A stretch of DNA of 64,000 bases from Streptomyces sp. C10-9-1 (GTDB lineage Bacteria > Actinomycetota > Actinomycetes > Streptomycetales > Streptomycetaceae). Position 1 is the stretch's first letter, and each line of letters starts with the position of its first letter. Made by a program: the position numbers and the translations under genes. Location of the stretch: the NCBI RefSeq assembly GCF_024497955.1, contig NZ_JANHKP010000016.1:62001-126000 (forward strand), in the 5' to 3' direction. The notes under the pieces are model-generated. The model had not been told where the DNA came from. It ran no database searches and saw only the letters and a program-made list of their open reading frames with translations. Positions 1 to 8,268 of this stretch are shown here, one piece after another.

Positions 1-78
1 CTGTCTCACCCCATGCCGCCCGATTCCCGGTGTTGACCAGGGCGTGTGGCCAACCTGTGGCCAGGCTGGCCACGGCCG

Positions 79-1101
79 TCATGCGTCCCGGCGGGCTTCC
101 AGAGCGGCATCGATCATGCGGTTCGATGCGTCCTGGTGGCCCCGGAGCAGCTTCGCGTAGAACTTCCACAGGACGGCCGGACTGTGGCCGGCCCGACGGG
201 CCACCTCCACGGGATCCACGCCAGCCTTGATCCACAGTGAGACGCAGGCATGCCGCAGGGAGTACGGCACGTCCGCGAGGGGCGTCCCGGCCTCCTCGGC
301 GGACAGGGCCTTTCCCCGGGCCGCCTGCCACAGCTCCGTGTACTCCGTGGACCGGACGCGTCCTCCGCGTACCGCACGGAAGAGCAGCCCGTCCGGGGCC
401 GTTCCGTGTTCGTCCAGGTGCGCGCGCAGCATCGCGACCAGCACGGGTGGAATCGGGACCGGACGGGTGGCCCTGCGCGCCCTGCGCTTCAACCCGCGCT
501 CCTCGTAGGACTTCCCGTCGTCCGTCCATCCGGACCCGACCTCCGGGCGGCTCCTGGACAGCACCAGCTCGCCCCAGCCCTGCGCTGGCAGCTTGCAGTT
601 GCTCCGCTTCAGACCGGCGACCTCGGCGGGCCGGAGAGCGGCGTAGTACATGCACCCGAAGAAGGCGTGCAGATGCCGTCCCCTGGAGCTGACGTCCGCC
701 ACGGCCGCCAGCAGGTCACGCGCCTGCTCAGGCCCGGGGACGAACTGGAAATCGACCTCGTCCGTCGTCTCCGGGGGCGACCAGTCGATGCGGTCCAACG
801 GGTTCGCCGCCAGCAGGTCGCGCTCGATGGCATAGCGGAAGGCGTTGCTGAGGACGGCCCGCTTCCTACGGACCGTGTTGTCCGCGGCCTGCTTCCCGGC
901 GAGCGTCCTGGACAGCGCCCGAAGGGCGCCCCGCACGTTGTCCGACTCGGCTATGTCCACCACCTTCAGCGAGTGGTCCGACACCCACGCCAGAGCCCGA
1001 CGAACCTCGACGGGTGGTTCCACCGCGTCCTTGCGGCAGATGTGGTCACCGGTCTCAGGGTCCAGCACCATGCGGAACGCCCCATGGAGCAGGTGCCGCA
1101 C
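79..1101 (-). pseudogene. N-terminally truncated tyrosine integrase
   Basis: The 340-residue product matches the C-terminal two thirds of actinobacterial tyrosine site-specific recombinases. It has a core-binding helical region (about residues 45-115) and a catalytic domain with the first Arg in AALRPAEVAGL, the YSLRHA box (Tyr in place of the usual first His), AGHS, and the nucleophile region FYAKLL near the end. From memory, full-length relatives are about 450 residues, so roughly 100 N-terminal residues that normally bind arm sites are missing. The only start near the break is a GTG at 1101, and it lies inside the opposing asparagine-synthase fragment. This suggests a deletion joined two unrelated genes around 1075-1100. 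It is probably inactive. It lies about 1.7 kb inside a tRNA-Ser half-gene at 2812-2869, which fits an integrative element end. Confidence 0.75.
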
Positions 1102-1395
1102 GAGTACAAGCGAGGCAAGGCGCTGTTCCGTCAGCGGATCAGGCGGGCGGGACTGCCGGAGTCGGTGGCGGCGCCGGCCGAGCCGGACTTCCTGGCCGTC
1201 CTGGAGAAGGGGCTGCGCTCCTACGGCCTGCCCGTACTGGACGACATGCTGAGGGAATCCGTCCTGGTCGATCTCGGCTACGTTGACGGCAAGGCACTCG
1301 CTCAGGCCCGCAAGGACGCCGACGCCGCCCCAACCGTCCCCGATCTGCTGTGCGATGTCCTCGCCCTTGAGGTCGGACTGCGGAGCCTCATGTGA
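1084..1395 (+). pseudogene. 3' fragment of asparagine synthase-like gene
   Basis: The last about 104 residues resemble the C-terminal end of asparagine synthase-like amidotransferases. A YKRGKALFRQRI segment (the family's K-x-LFR-x-R/A-M) is followed by LPESV and then GLRSY...LVDLGYVDGKAL, which match the family tail order. The glutaminase domain and the ATP pyrophosphatase core are absent: upstream sequence is occupied by the opposing integrase. The frame stops at 1393-1395 and overlaps the GTG start of the next gene by four bases (GTGA), so the two genes once formed an operon. Such stand-alone synthases act in lasso-peptide and other natural-product pathways, but nothing else here proves that. 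Assignment rests on motif recognition only. Confidence 0.6.
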
Positions 1396-2132
1396 CCAGC
1401 CACGACACGGAAGCGGAACCAGTGGAAGCGACGAACCTCCTCTACCGGGACCCGGCCCTGTACGACGTGATTCAGTCCGACAGCACCGGTGCTGGGATGT
1501 GTCAGACCCTGATCGAGACGCACTGGCCGGACGCCCGGACGCTGCTCGACTTCGGATGCGGCACCGGCAGGGACCTGGAGATCCTGGCCAAGCGCTTCGA
1601 GTGCATCGGCTTGGACCTCCAGCCCGGCATGGTCGACTACGCCCGTCACGTCCGCCCGGAGCTGGACATCCGCATCGGAGACATGCGCACCGCGCGACTC
1701 CGGCGGCGCATGGACGTGGTGACCTGCATGGGCAACAGCCTCACCTACGTCCACGACAACAACGAGATCACCCAGGTCTTCGCCACGTTCGCGGCCCACG
1801 CCCACAGGGGCAGCCTGCTCATCCTGTGCTCCCCCGTCGCACCCATCACGAGGACCGAACCGATGACCGCCACGGTCGACACCCCGAGCGGCCCGGCGAC
1901 CGTCACGATCCGCCACGAGTGGGACCTGCGAACGCAGATCAACACCATGCGCCGGCACTGGGCACTCCCCTCAGGAGACGAGGCCCAGGACGAGATCCGC
2001 AGACGCGTCCTCTTCCCGTGCGAGCTGGAACAGTACGCGGGACGCGTCGGCTTCGAGATCCTGGACATGACCGACGGCTCCGGAGGCACGCTCACGGGGC
2101 CGACCGTGTACACGGTGGCCAGGTACACCTGA
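1392..2132 (+). CDS. Class I SAM-dependent methyltransferase
   Basis: The 246-residue soluble protein has a Rossmann-type methyltransferase fold. Motif I is LLDFGCGTGRD (about residues 50-60), an acidic end of strand 2 follows (CIGLDLQPGM), then the motif II/III region IRIGDMRTARL and VVTCMGNSLTYV. This pattern fits small-molecule methyltransferases of the Methyltransf_25/11 type. The GTG start overlaps the stop of the truncated asparagine-synthase gene, so it was translationally coupled to it. The pair may be the remains of a tailoring operon carried on the integrated element. The substrate cannot be read from the sequence. Confidence 0.85.
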   Translation: MTSHDTEAEPVEATNLLYRDPALYDVIQSDSTGAGMCQTLIETHWPDARTLLDFGCGTGRDLEILAKRFECIGLDLQPGMVDYARHVRPELDIRIGDMRTARLRRRMDVVTCMGNSLTYVHDNNEITQVFATFAAHAHRGSLLILCSPVAPITRTEPMTATVDTPSGPATVTIRHEWDLRTQINTMRRHWALPSGDEAQDEIRRRVLFPCELEQYAGRVGFEILDMTDGSGGTLTGPTVYTVARYT

Positions 2133-2219
2133 TTTGTTCAACGGGCGGCGAGACGCTGAGCAGGCCGTTTCTTCCGGATCACCACACCAGACCCGAGCCG
2201 TCGGTGGTGTGATGGATTC

Positions 2220-2531
2220 ATGAGACCCGAGCACTGTGCGACCAGGAACCACATCGAGGTGTGGCATGAACGCGTACTGCCGTCGGGTCCAGAGCGGATC
2301 GGGTTCGGGACGGTGTTACGCGGCTCGCTTCTGCCAATCCTGATCTGGGCCGGCATCGCGTGCTTCGTGTACATCGTCTACAACCCGGTCGTCGCGATGG
2401 TCCTCGGTGGGCTCTTCGCGTTGTCATTCATCGTGGGGTTCGCGCTCCGCCGCAGGGCAAGGCACTCGGTGCGGTGTAGTGCCTACGGTGCACTGGGCGG
2501 AGTGCTCGACAAGTCCATGGCCGGGTTCTGA
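2220..2531 (+). CDS. Small hypothetical membrane protein
   Basis: This possible 103-residue protein has a polar N-terminus and then two closely spaced hydrophobic segments (about residues 37-55 and 57-75), followed by a basic RRRARH stretch and a short tail. I recognise no family. The start ATG has only a weak G-rich sequence upstream. It lies between the methyltransferase gene and the tRNA-Ser fragment, so it belongs to the integrated element. It is supported by hydropathy and frame openness only and may not be expressed. Confidence 0.4.
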   Translation: MRPEHCATRNHIEVWHERVLPSGPERIGFGTVLRGSLLPILIWAGIACFVYIVYNPVVAMVLGGLFALSFIVGFALRRRARHSVRCSAYGALGGVLDKSMAGF

Positions 2532-2811
2532 GGCGTGTGGTGGAGGCGGTCCGAGCTGACGGCAGCCTTGACGGCAACGGCGGCACACAGTGACCCGTGA
2601 TCGCCAACGTGGGCGATCAGTTCGGGAGACCGCGGGGGGCTCCCGCAAGGCGTTGCCCGATCCTACGGATCAAGAGGTCAGTTGTCGGGCCCGAGTGGCA
2701 AGCAGGGAGCTGAGCCGACCCAGTGGACCAGGTGTGGACCGCCGGTGGCGGCGCGGGGCCCGGATCGTACGGAACGACCAGGTCAGACACGTACGCCAGG
2801 CTTCCCGTAGC

Positions 2812-2869
2812 ACTGTCTTGAAAACCGTCGTGGCGCAAGTCACCGTGGGTTCAAATCCCACACCCACCG
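2812..2869 (+). other. tRNA-Ser(UGA) 3' half: element attachment site
   Basis: This stretch is the 3' portion of a serine tRNA gene. It has an anticodon loop CTTGAAA (anticodon TGA, 2817-2823), 3' anticodon strand ACCGT, a long variable arm with paired GTGGCG/GTCACC, T-arm GTGGG-TTCAAAT-CCCAC (2845-2861) and acceptor strand ACCCACC. No matching 5' half (expected to begin GGTGGGT) occurs upstream. The 5' anticodon strand is ACTGT, where perfect pairing needs ACGGT, so homology to the tRNA stops inside the anticodon stem. That is a classic crossover point for tRNA-targeting integrases. It therefore marks the right boundary of the element that fills the first 2.8 kb; the intact tRNA should be at the element's other end, left of this window. 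Confidence 0.85.
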
Positions 2870-3096
2870 CAGTGGCCGACGGCCCCTGACCAGGCGTTGT
2901 GGTCAGGGGCCGTTGTCGTGCCAGCGTGCTGCCGGGAACCGCCCGTACCCGCGGTTCCCCGCGCTGCCGGATATCCGCGGGGCCCCGCGGTGACGCGGAC
3001 TCACAGCGCAGCTCGGGCCTCGGTCATCAACGGTCGGGTTCACCACACGGGCGGTGCCATCCGACTCCCGTCTCCGGGAAGTGCCGCCCCGCCGGA

Positions 3097-3629
3097 TCAG
3101 CGGATCGCCTCGTCCGTGAGCACGTACAGCAGCCCGACCAGGGAGCCGCTGCTGACGATCTCGCGGCGGTCGTTCATGCCCCGCACGTCGGCCAGCGGGA
3201 TTCACTCGATCCGGTCCGACTCGTTCTTCTCCGTCGGCGGGCCCTCGTATGTCGCCCCGTCGGCCCGGAAGGCGTGGTGCTGGGAGTCGGTGATGCCGTT
3301 GGTCGGCTCGGCGTAGATCAGCGGCTTGATGGGGCCGGGCCGCCAGCCGGTCTCCTCCTGAACCTCCCGGGAGGCCGCTTCCGCCGGGCTCTCGCCTTCC
3401 TCGACCAGGCCCATGGGCAGTTCTCACGCCCAGGGGTCCGTGATGAAGCGGTGCCGCCACATCATCAAGACCTCGCGCCGCTCGTTGACCACGGCGGCGA
3501 CGGCCAGGTGCCGGAGCTTCACGACGTGGTGCCCCAGCGGTTCCCGTCCGGCGTCTCGACGTCGGTGAGCCACAGGTTCACCCAGCTGTTCTCGTAGATC
3601 GGACGTTCGCCGTGGATCTTCCACTGCAT
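3097..3629 (-). pseudogene. NUDIX hydrolase pseudogene
   Basis: Read right to left, this is a NUDIX hydrolase of about 177 codons. It begins MQWKIHGERPIYENSW and contains a complete NUDIX box (G-x5-E-x7-REV-x-EE-x-G-W) around 3350-3415. Three lesions break it. A one-base deletion near 3530-3536 shifts the frame after the NRW segment. Two in-frame TGA codons, at 3424-3426 (after DPWA) and 3202-3204 (after SDRIE), sit where relatives have Trp codons. Both stops are single G-to-A changes of TGG. Sequence between and beyond the lesions is still well conserved, so decay looks recent. The gene is just right of the element attachment site, on the chromosomal side. Confidence 0.85.
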
Positions 3630-4280
3630 CGCTGCGGCCCCTCTCGACCTACCTCCAGCATCACAGAGCCAGGCTGAACTCCGTTCGGTCTCAGGTAAGT
3701 TCCCATTGAAGTGACGAATACCGGCACGCCTGCTCCTACGAGGTCGCCACCTCATGCGGGAGTGCGCACGAGTCGTCCCTCACATGCAGGCGCCGGAGGT
3801 CCTGCAGTGCGGCGACAGGGCTCCCCCCGGTTCTGCGATTTCCTGGGCCAGGTGGTCGTCAGTGGCCGCTGTCGGCATCCGGCCGTTCCGGGAGGGTGAG
3901 CGGACATCGGCGCATCGAGGCGGGACCACTCGGTGCTGCACCAGGCGGTTCGTGTCGGGGTGCTCGATGTGCTGCGGCGCGAGGTCTTCGAGAGGAGCCG
4001 GACCAGCCCACGGTGAAGCGGATGGCCGGGCAGGAGGCGCTGCGTGCTCCGGGCACCCGGATACCCGCCCCGGGCGCGTGTGCCGTGGTTCCGGGGAGTG
4101 CGACCACCGGCGGCGGGAGAACGGCCCCCCGCGTCCCGGAAGCCGGCCCCGCAGTCCCGAACCCCGCGGTCCGTCCGCGTCGGTGATCGACCCCGGTCCC
4201 GGGCCGCCGGGCGGGTCGACGACACTCGAAGCGGCGGGGAGCCCGCACATCAACCCCTTGTACCGACACGAAGGCTGAGC
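3630..4280. other. 650-bp stretch without a supported gene
   Basis: Several overlapping frames are open on both strands, but none has a plausible start plus recognisable protein features. The long minus-strand frame crossing it is the shadow of the gene that follows. A minus-strand segment around 3780-4000 has protein-like composition and could be a decayed gene tail. I see no RNA gene or strong hairpin. The promoter of the PP2C-like gene should lie at its right end. Confidence 0.5.
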
Positions 4281-5087
4281 ATGCGCGTCACGATGGACAC
4301 CCGACCCGGTGGAACGGCCCCCAACGAGGACTGGGTGGCCGGCACGCCCGCACTCGCCGTGGTGCTGGACGGACTCAGCACCGCAGGGCTCGACACGGGA
4401 TGCCGCCACGGAGTGCCCTGGTACGTGTCCCGCCTCGGCAGTCGGCTTCTCGCCGAACTGGCCGATCCGGAGGTCCCGCTCGCGAGCGGCCTGGCCCGGG
4501 CACTCGGGCACGTGGCCGCACTCCACCCCGACTGCGACCTGGGCAACCCCGGCACCCCCTCGGCGACGGTGGCGGTCCTCCGGCAGCGCGAGGGCTTCCT
4601 CGACCACATGGTCCTGGCCGACTCCCCCGTCGTCCTCGAAGGGCAGGACGGCGTCACCGTCGTCACCGACCTCCGCGTCGACGAGGTGCTCCCCGAACTG
4701 CGGGCCGAGGTGGAGCAGTACGAGACCCACACGGCCGAGCACAAGGAGGCCGTACGGCGTTTCGTGACCGCCCAGCGGCAGACCCGCAACGTCCCCGGCG
4801 GCTACTGGGTGGCGGCGGCCGATCCGGAGGCCGCGGACCACGTGGTCACGGGAAGCACTCCGGCCGATGGCGTACGGGCGGCGGCCGTCCTGTCCGACGG
4901 CGCCTCGTGCCTGGTCGACGGGTACGGCATGGCGACGTGGCCCCAGGTCTTCACCATGCTCCGGGCCGGAGGGCCGAGTGAGCTCATCGACACCGTCCGC
5001 AAGGTCGAAGCCACGGACCCCAACGGCCGGCGATGGCCGCGCTACAAGTCCGGAGACGACGCGACCGTCGCCTTCTGCCAGTGGTGA
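4281..5087 (+). CDS. PP2C-like phosphatase-fold protein
   Basis: The 268-residue cytoplasmic protein shows the scattered aspartate motifs of PPM/PP2C Ser/Thr phosphatases: NEDW near residue 15, VVLDGL around residue 28, LSDGA near residue 210, and SGDDAT close to the C-terminus. These Asp residues bind the two metal ions in true PP2C enzymes. The family's usual DGHGG is reduced to DGL, so activity is not assured. The ATG at 4281 is preceded by GAAGGCTGA and begins the conserved part; the frame is open further upstream but that part looks non-coding. It stands alone, 81 bp before tRNA-Trp, and a regulatory role is inference. Confidence 0.75.
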   Translation: MRVTMDTRPGGTAPNEDWVAGTPALAVVLDGLSTAGLDTGCRHGVPWYVSRLGSRLLAELADPEVPLASGLARALGHVAALHPDCDLGNPGTPSATVAVLRQREGFLDHMVLADSPVVLEGQDGVTVVTDLRVDEVLPELRAEVEQYETHTAEHKEAVRRFVTAQRQTRNVPGGYWVAAADPEAADHVVTGSTPADGVRAAAVLSDGASCLVDGYGMATWPQVFTMLRAGGPSELIDTVRKVEATDPNGRRWPRYKSGDDATVAFCQW

Positions 5088-5168
5088 CCGCGGGACGGCC
5101 CCGCGTCGCCGCGTGCGATATCGGGTAGTGCGCCCGCCGCCGGACATGGCAGACTCTCGGCACACCGA

Positions 5169-5242
5169 AGGGGTGTAGCTCAGATGGCCAGAGCGCCGGT
5201 CTCCAAAACCGGATGCCGCAGGTTCGACTCCTGTCACCCCTG
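5169..5242 (+). tRNA. tRNA-Trp (CCA)
   Basis: A complete cloverleaf is visible. The acceptor stem is AGGGGTG/CACCCCT, the D-arm carries AGCTCAGATGGCCAGAGC, the anticodon loop CTCCAAA has anticodon CCA, and the T-arm is CAGG-TTCGACT-CCTG. CCA is encoded at 5243-5245. The gene is on the plus strand, with no protein gene overlapping it. Confidence 0.97.
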
Positions 5243-5480
5243 CCATGAAGGCGGTGGCCCGTCCTCCGGCGCAGGACGCGGCACCGGACGGCGGCGGCCC
5301 CGCCGTGCGCACGGCTTCGCCGCCGGGCGGGGGAGTGCGGCGGTGGGGCGCGGTTGCCGAGGAGAGGCGTGAGGGCGGTTCAGCCGCCCCGGGCGCGCCG
5401 TGTCCCGGAGCGAGGGGGCGCGCGGCGGGCGGAGCACACGGCCGGGCGCGTGTCGCGGCCGCGGTCGTGACGGGGGAGAC

Positions 5481-5732
5481 GTGGACAAGGGCTGGCCCGA
5501 GCGCTGGTGGACGACGGCACTCTGCGCCCTGGCGCTCACCGGTCTGGTGTTCTACGACGTCTGGAAGATCGTGGAGAACCTCGCCGGCCAGCGCGTGGAC
5601 GGCGTGGACCTGCTCGGCCGGTGCCTGGGAGGCATCTGCTTCGCGCTCATGGCCGTGGTGACCGCGCGTCGTGCGGTCGTCCTCCGCCGCGGCGCGGGGG
5701 CCGTCGGCGCCGGGACGCAGGCCGACGGCTGA
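5481..5732 (+). CDS. Small two-helix membrane protein
   Basis: This 83-residue protein starts at a GTG preceded by GGGGGAGA at ideal spacing. Upstream in-frame codons back to 5400 look like non-coding sequence. Two hydrophobic helices are evident, about residues 11-27 (TALCALALTGLVFY) and 43-62 (LGGICFALMAVVTARRAV), joined by a short loop with Asp and Lys, and the tail is basic then Gly-rich. I do not recognise a named family. It is monocistronic between tRNA-Trp and the convergent chitosanase-like gene. Confidence 0.6.
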   Translation: MDKGWPERWWTTALCALALTGLVFYDVWKIVENLAGQRVDGVDLLGRCLGGICFALMAVVTARRAVVLRRGAGAVGAGTQADG

Positions 5733-5936
5733 AGTCCGCGCCAGGCCATGCCGGTTCCCGCCCGTCCCGCCGCGCGGGGAACACGCCCGGCGCTCCGGCG
5801 GGCTCCTCTGCCCCGTGGGTCCGGGGGCGGTGTGTGAGGGGACCGTGGTCCCGTCGCCCCCGGCACCGGGCAACCCCGGCGCGGGGGACGGGGCCCGTCC
5901 GTGCGGTGGCGCCGGCGGCGGGAGTTCCCCGGCCTG

Positions 5937-6833
5937 TCAGGCCGTGTAGAGCGTGCCGTACATCCTCCACTCAAGAGGCGTGTCGAGGGACAGGTTGCCG
6001 TTGTAGAGGAACCGCCGAAGGGCCGTGTCGACCCGGCTGGTGTCGCTGTCCGGGCGCTTCGCCTTGATGGCCTTGCGGTGCACGTCGAGGAATGCGTCCA
6101 GGTACTCCTTCTCGGAGCCGCCCTCCGCGGGGGTGTCCGCCTCCGCCAGGGCACGTTCGCGGAGGTCGTAGAAGCCGTTCGCGGCCGTGTCGGGACCGTG
6201 GAAGACCATCGCGTCGTAGTAGACGAACTGCCCCAGGGTGCCGAGGCCGTCGAGCTTGGCCAGCCGGACCGCTGGGTCGAAGTACACGCGGTCGCGTTCC
6301 ACCTCCTGGGCCTCGCGGAAGGCCTCGACCTCCGCCTCGGCCTCCCAGGCGGCGGTGAAGCCGGGGTCCAGGCCCTTGTGCGAGTCCGTGCCGTCCACCG
6401 TGCGCAGGGCGGGCAGGTAACGGGCGAGGCCGTTGCCGGGGTGGTCCTCGGTGTAGCGCTCGACGAGCGTGAGCAGGTCGTGGGTGCCCGTGCAGAACCC
6501 GACGATTCCCGCGGTGTAGCCCCTTCCGTCCCCGATGTCCTTGACGGCGCCGTATGTACTGCGCCAGTCCGCGGTGGAGTTCACGGCGGTCGCCACGAAC
6601 CGCTGTGCCAGCTCCTTCTTCGCGGGTGCGGCCAGGCCGGGGGGCAGGTCGGCGATCGCCGCGTCGTCCGGGTCCTCCGCGGACTCCTTGGCCTGCTGGC
6701 GGGTTCCCTGGGTGGAGGACGCGGCGGGTTTGCTCAGTGCGTCGCTCTCCGAATGTGCGGGTGCGAAGAGGTAGGCCACCGCCGTCAGGCCGACGGGGAG
6801 GGCCGCGAGGAGCAGGCATCCGGCGCGTTTCAT
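5937..6833 (-). CDS. GH46 chitosanase-like protein lacking catalytic Glu
   Basis: The 298-residue secreted or membrane-tethered protein begins with a hydrophobic segment (residues 6-24) and a polar linker, then a GH46 chitosanase domain from about residue 68 to the end. Conserved family stretches include DIGDGRGYTAGIVGFCTGT, ERDRVYFDPAV, LGQFVYYDA and DTSRVDTALR. In the Streptomyces N174 enzyme the catalytic pair is Glu22 (in SAENSS) and Asp40 (in DIGDGRG). Here Asp102 is kept, but the Glu position is Val84 (TAVNST; the codon is GTG). The general acid is therefore missing, and the protein may bind rather than cut aminoglycans. It is divergent from the mat-type operon 511 bp away. The start ATG at 6833 was chosen because the signal segment follows it directly. 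Confidence 0.88.
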   Translation of the reverse strand: MKRAGCLLLAALPVGLTAVAYLFAPAHSESDALSKPAASSTQGTRQQAKESAEDPDDAAIADLPPGLAAPAKKELAQRFVATAVNSTADWRSTYGAVKDIGDGRGYTAGIVGFCTGTHDLLTLVERYTEDHPGNGLARYLPALRTVDGTDSHKGLDPGFTAAWEAEAEVEAFREAQEVERDRVYFDPAVRLAKLDGLGTLGQFVYYDAMVFHGPDTAANGFYDLRERALAEADTPAEGGSEKEYLDAFLDVHRKAIKAKRPDSDTSRVDTALRRFLYNGNLSLDTPLEWRMYGTLYTA

Positions 6834-7344
6834 GGCGGTCAGGGTAGCCCCGGACCTCGCACAGGCATCCGAGGGGCGCCGCTTCGCCCGGCCGGGAGGA
6901 GGCGTGGTCCGGTCCGGGGTGCGAGGGGTGAAGCGAGGCCGGAGGGCCGGTGACGGGCGGGAGGAGGCGGCTGTTCGGGCTGCGTTCGAGTTCTGGCCTG
7001 CGGTCGGCCGGTTTCCGGCCACACCTGATGCTTCACCGGAAATTCACAACTCGTGGAAATGTCCACCCCACAGGTCCATGCGCTACCCTCATGGCCCCCG
7101 GGCACAGTGTGACAGAGGGGGCGTTCGAACCGTCCAGGTTCGTTCCTGTGAACAGGTACGTCAGCCCGGGAGCGTACGACGCGCCCGATCGGTGTCCATG
7201 GGGATGTGCGTCGGAGTGGAAAAGTGGCTTGATCATGGTCAACCTGGTCGACGAGATGTCGGTGGAAGGAGTGACCGTGAGGCCGATCGGTCTGATGATC
7301 GCACCGTTTCGCCGGGGGTGGGCGGCCCGCGCGAAGCCGACCCG
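6834..7344 (+). promoter_or_regulatory. Divergent upstream region of GH46 and mat operon
   Basis: This 511-bp interval separates the chitosanase-like gene from the mat-type operon and must carry both promoters. Frames across it are open but lack protein character up to about 7200. A small frame at 7235-7348 (37 codons, starting MVNLVDEMS) has GGAGTGGAAAAG before its ATG, and its TGA overlaps the GTG of the next gene in a GTGA junction. It could be a leader peptide that couples translation to matA, or chance. A short inverted repeat CGAAC/GTTCG lies near 7123-7142. Confidence 0.4.
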
Positions 7345-8268
7345 GTGACGCCGCCGGGATCCGGTGGCGGGCAGGAGTCCTGGTTCGGCGGCGCGCCGGC
7401 CGGGACCCCGGGCGGCTCCGCCGCGGAGAACGCGCGAAGACCGGACCCGTGGATCACACAGGGTGACGTCCCGTCGCCCGGTTCCTCCGATGCGGGCAGA
7501 ACCCGCCCGCTTCCCCGGGCCGCCGCCGCGCAGGCGGGCGCCCCCCTCGCCGACGCCCCCTCCGCCGACGCGCACGACCCCAACGAGGTCACCGTCCAGA
7601 TGGACGCGGTGCGCATCGGCGGCTCCGACGGCGAGTGGTCCGTCCGCCCGGCCGAGTCGGCCGCCGAGGTCCGCCGAGAGCCCGACGGCCCCGTGTTCGT
7701 GGACGAGTCCGGTCGCCGCAGCCGCACCTTCCGGCGCCTCGGCACCCTGATGGGGGCCGCCTGCGCCGTCTACGCCGTGATCATCGTGGGCACGCTGCTG
7801 TCCGGGAACTCCGCCGCGCCCTGGCTCCCCGTCCCGGACCAGGACCAGGGGGTACCGGCCGGGCAGGTCGAGATATCCACGCCGCCGTCCGAGTCGGCCG
7901 AGCCGTCACCCACCGTGAGTGTGCTCCCGACGCCCAGCGCCACCGGCGGCGTACCGCCCGCGGCCCCCGCCAGGGTCGTGCCCACCCCCTCGGCGAGCGC
8001 TCCCGCTCCGAGCGGCTCCCCCACCCCCGACCCCTCCTCGGCGGCCACCACGGCACCCTCACCGGACGCCACCACGGAGGATCCCCCGGCCGAGCCCTCC
8101 TCCTCGTCCACGCCCCTGCCCTCGCCCTCCGCCTCCTCCGGCGGCCCCACGCCGGAAGCGACCACGTCCCCCACCGGCGGGGGCTCCGCGGTCGAGAGCC
8201 TCGCCCTCCCGGTGCCCGCCGGGTTCGCCGGCGGGGCCGCCCACTCCTCGACGGAGAGCGTCCTGTGA
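7345..8268 (+). CDS. matA: MatA-like single-pass membrane protein
   Basis: The 307-residue protein has a charged cytoplasmic N-terminal part of about 130 residues (EVTVQMDAVRIGGSDGEWSV), one transmembrane helix (LGTLMGAACAVYAVIIVGTLL, about residues 133-153), and an extracytoplasmic Pro/Ser/Thr-rich tail. Its stop overlaps the start of matB (GTGA), and MatB-type enzymes in Streptomyces are encoded directly after matA, a pair needed for mycelial pellet aggregation. It probably assists export or assembly of the MatB polymer. The start is uncertain: GTG 7345 is chosen because conserved-looking sequence (ESWFGG) begins there; in-frame GTG 7318 and ATG 7204 are alternatives. Confidence 0.65.
   Translation: MTPPGSGGGQESWFGGAPAGTPGGSAAENARRPDPWITQGDVPSPGSSDAGRTRPLPRAAAAQAGAPLADAPSADAHDPNEVTVQMDAVRIGGSDGEWSVRPAESAAEVRREPDGPVFVDESGRRSRTFRRLGTLMGAACAVYAVIIVGTLLSGNSAAPWLPVPDQDQGVPAGQVEISTPPSESAEPSPTVSVLPTPSATGGVPPAAPARVVPTPSASAPAPSGSPTPDPSSAATTAPSPDATTEDPPAEPSSSSTPLPSPSASSGGPTPEATTSPTGGGSAVESLALPVPAGFAGGAAHSSTESVL

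Noticed and set aside
3202..3426. Selenocysteine or stop-codon readthrough at the two TGA codons of the NUDIX gene
   Set aside because: A separate one-base frameshift also breaks the gene, both stops replace Trp rather than Cys, and no SECIS-like hairpin follows them, so decay is simpler.
3780..5873. A 697-codon minus-strand open frame opposite the PP2C-like gene and tRNA-Trp
   Set aside because: It is antisense to a gene with recognisable motifs and runs through a tRNA gene. Its translation is repetitive Gly/Arg/Pro without domains, typical of third-position GC shadow frames.
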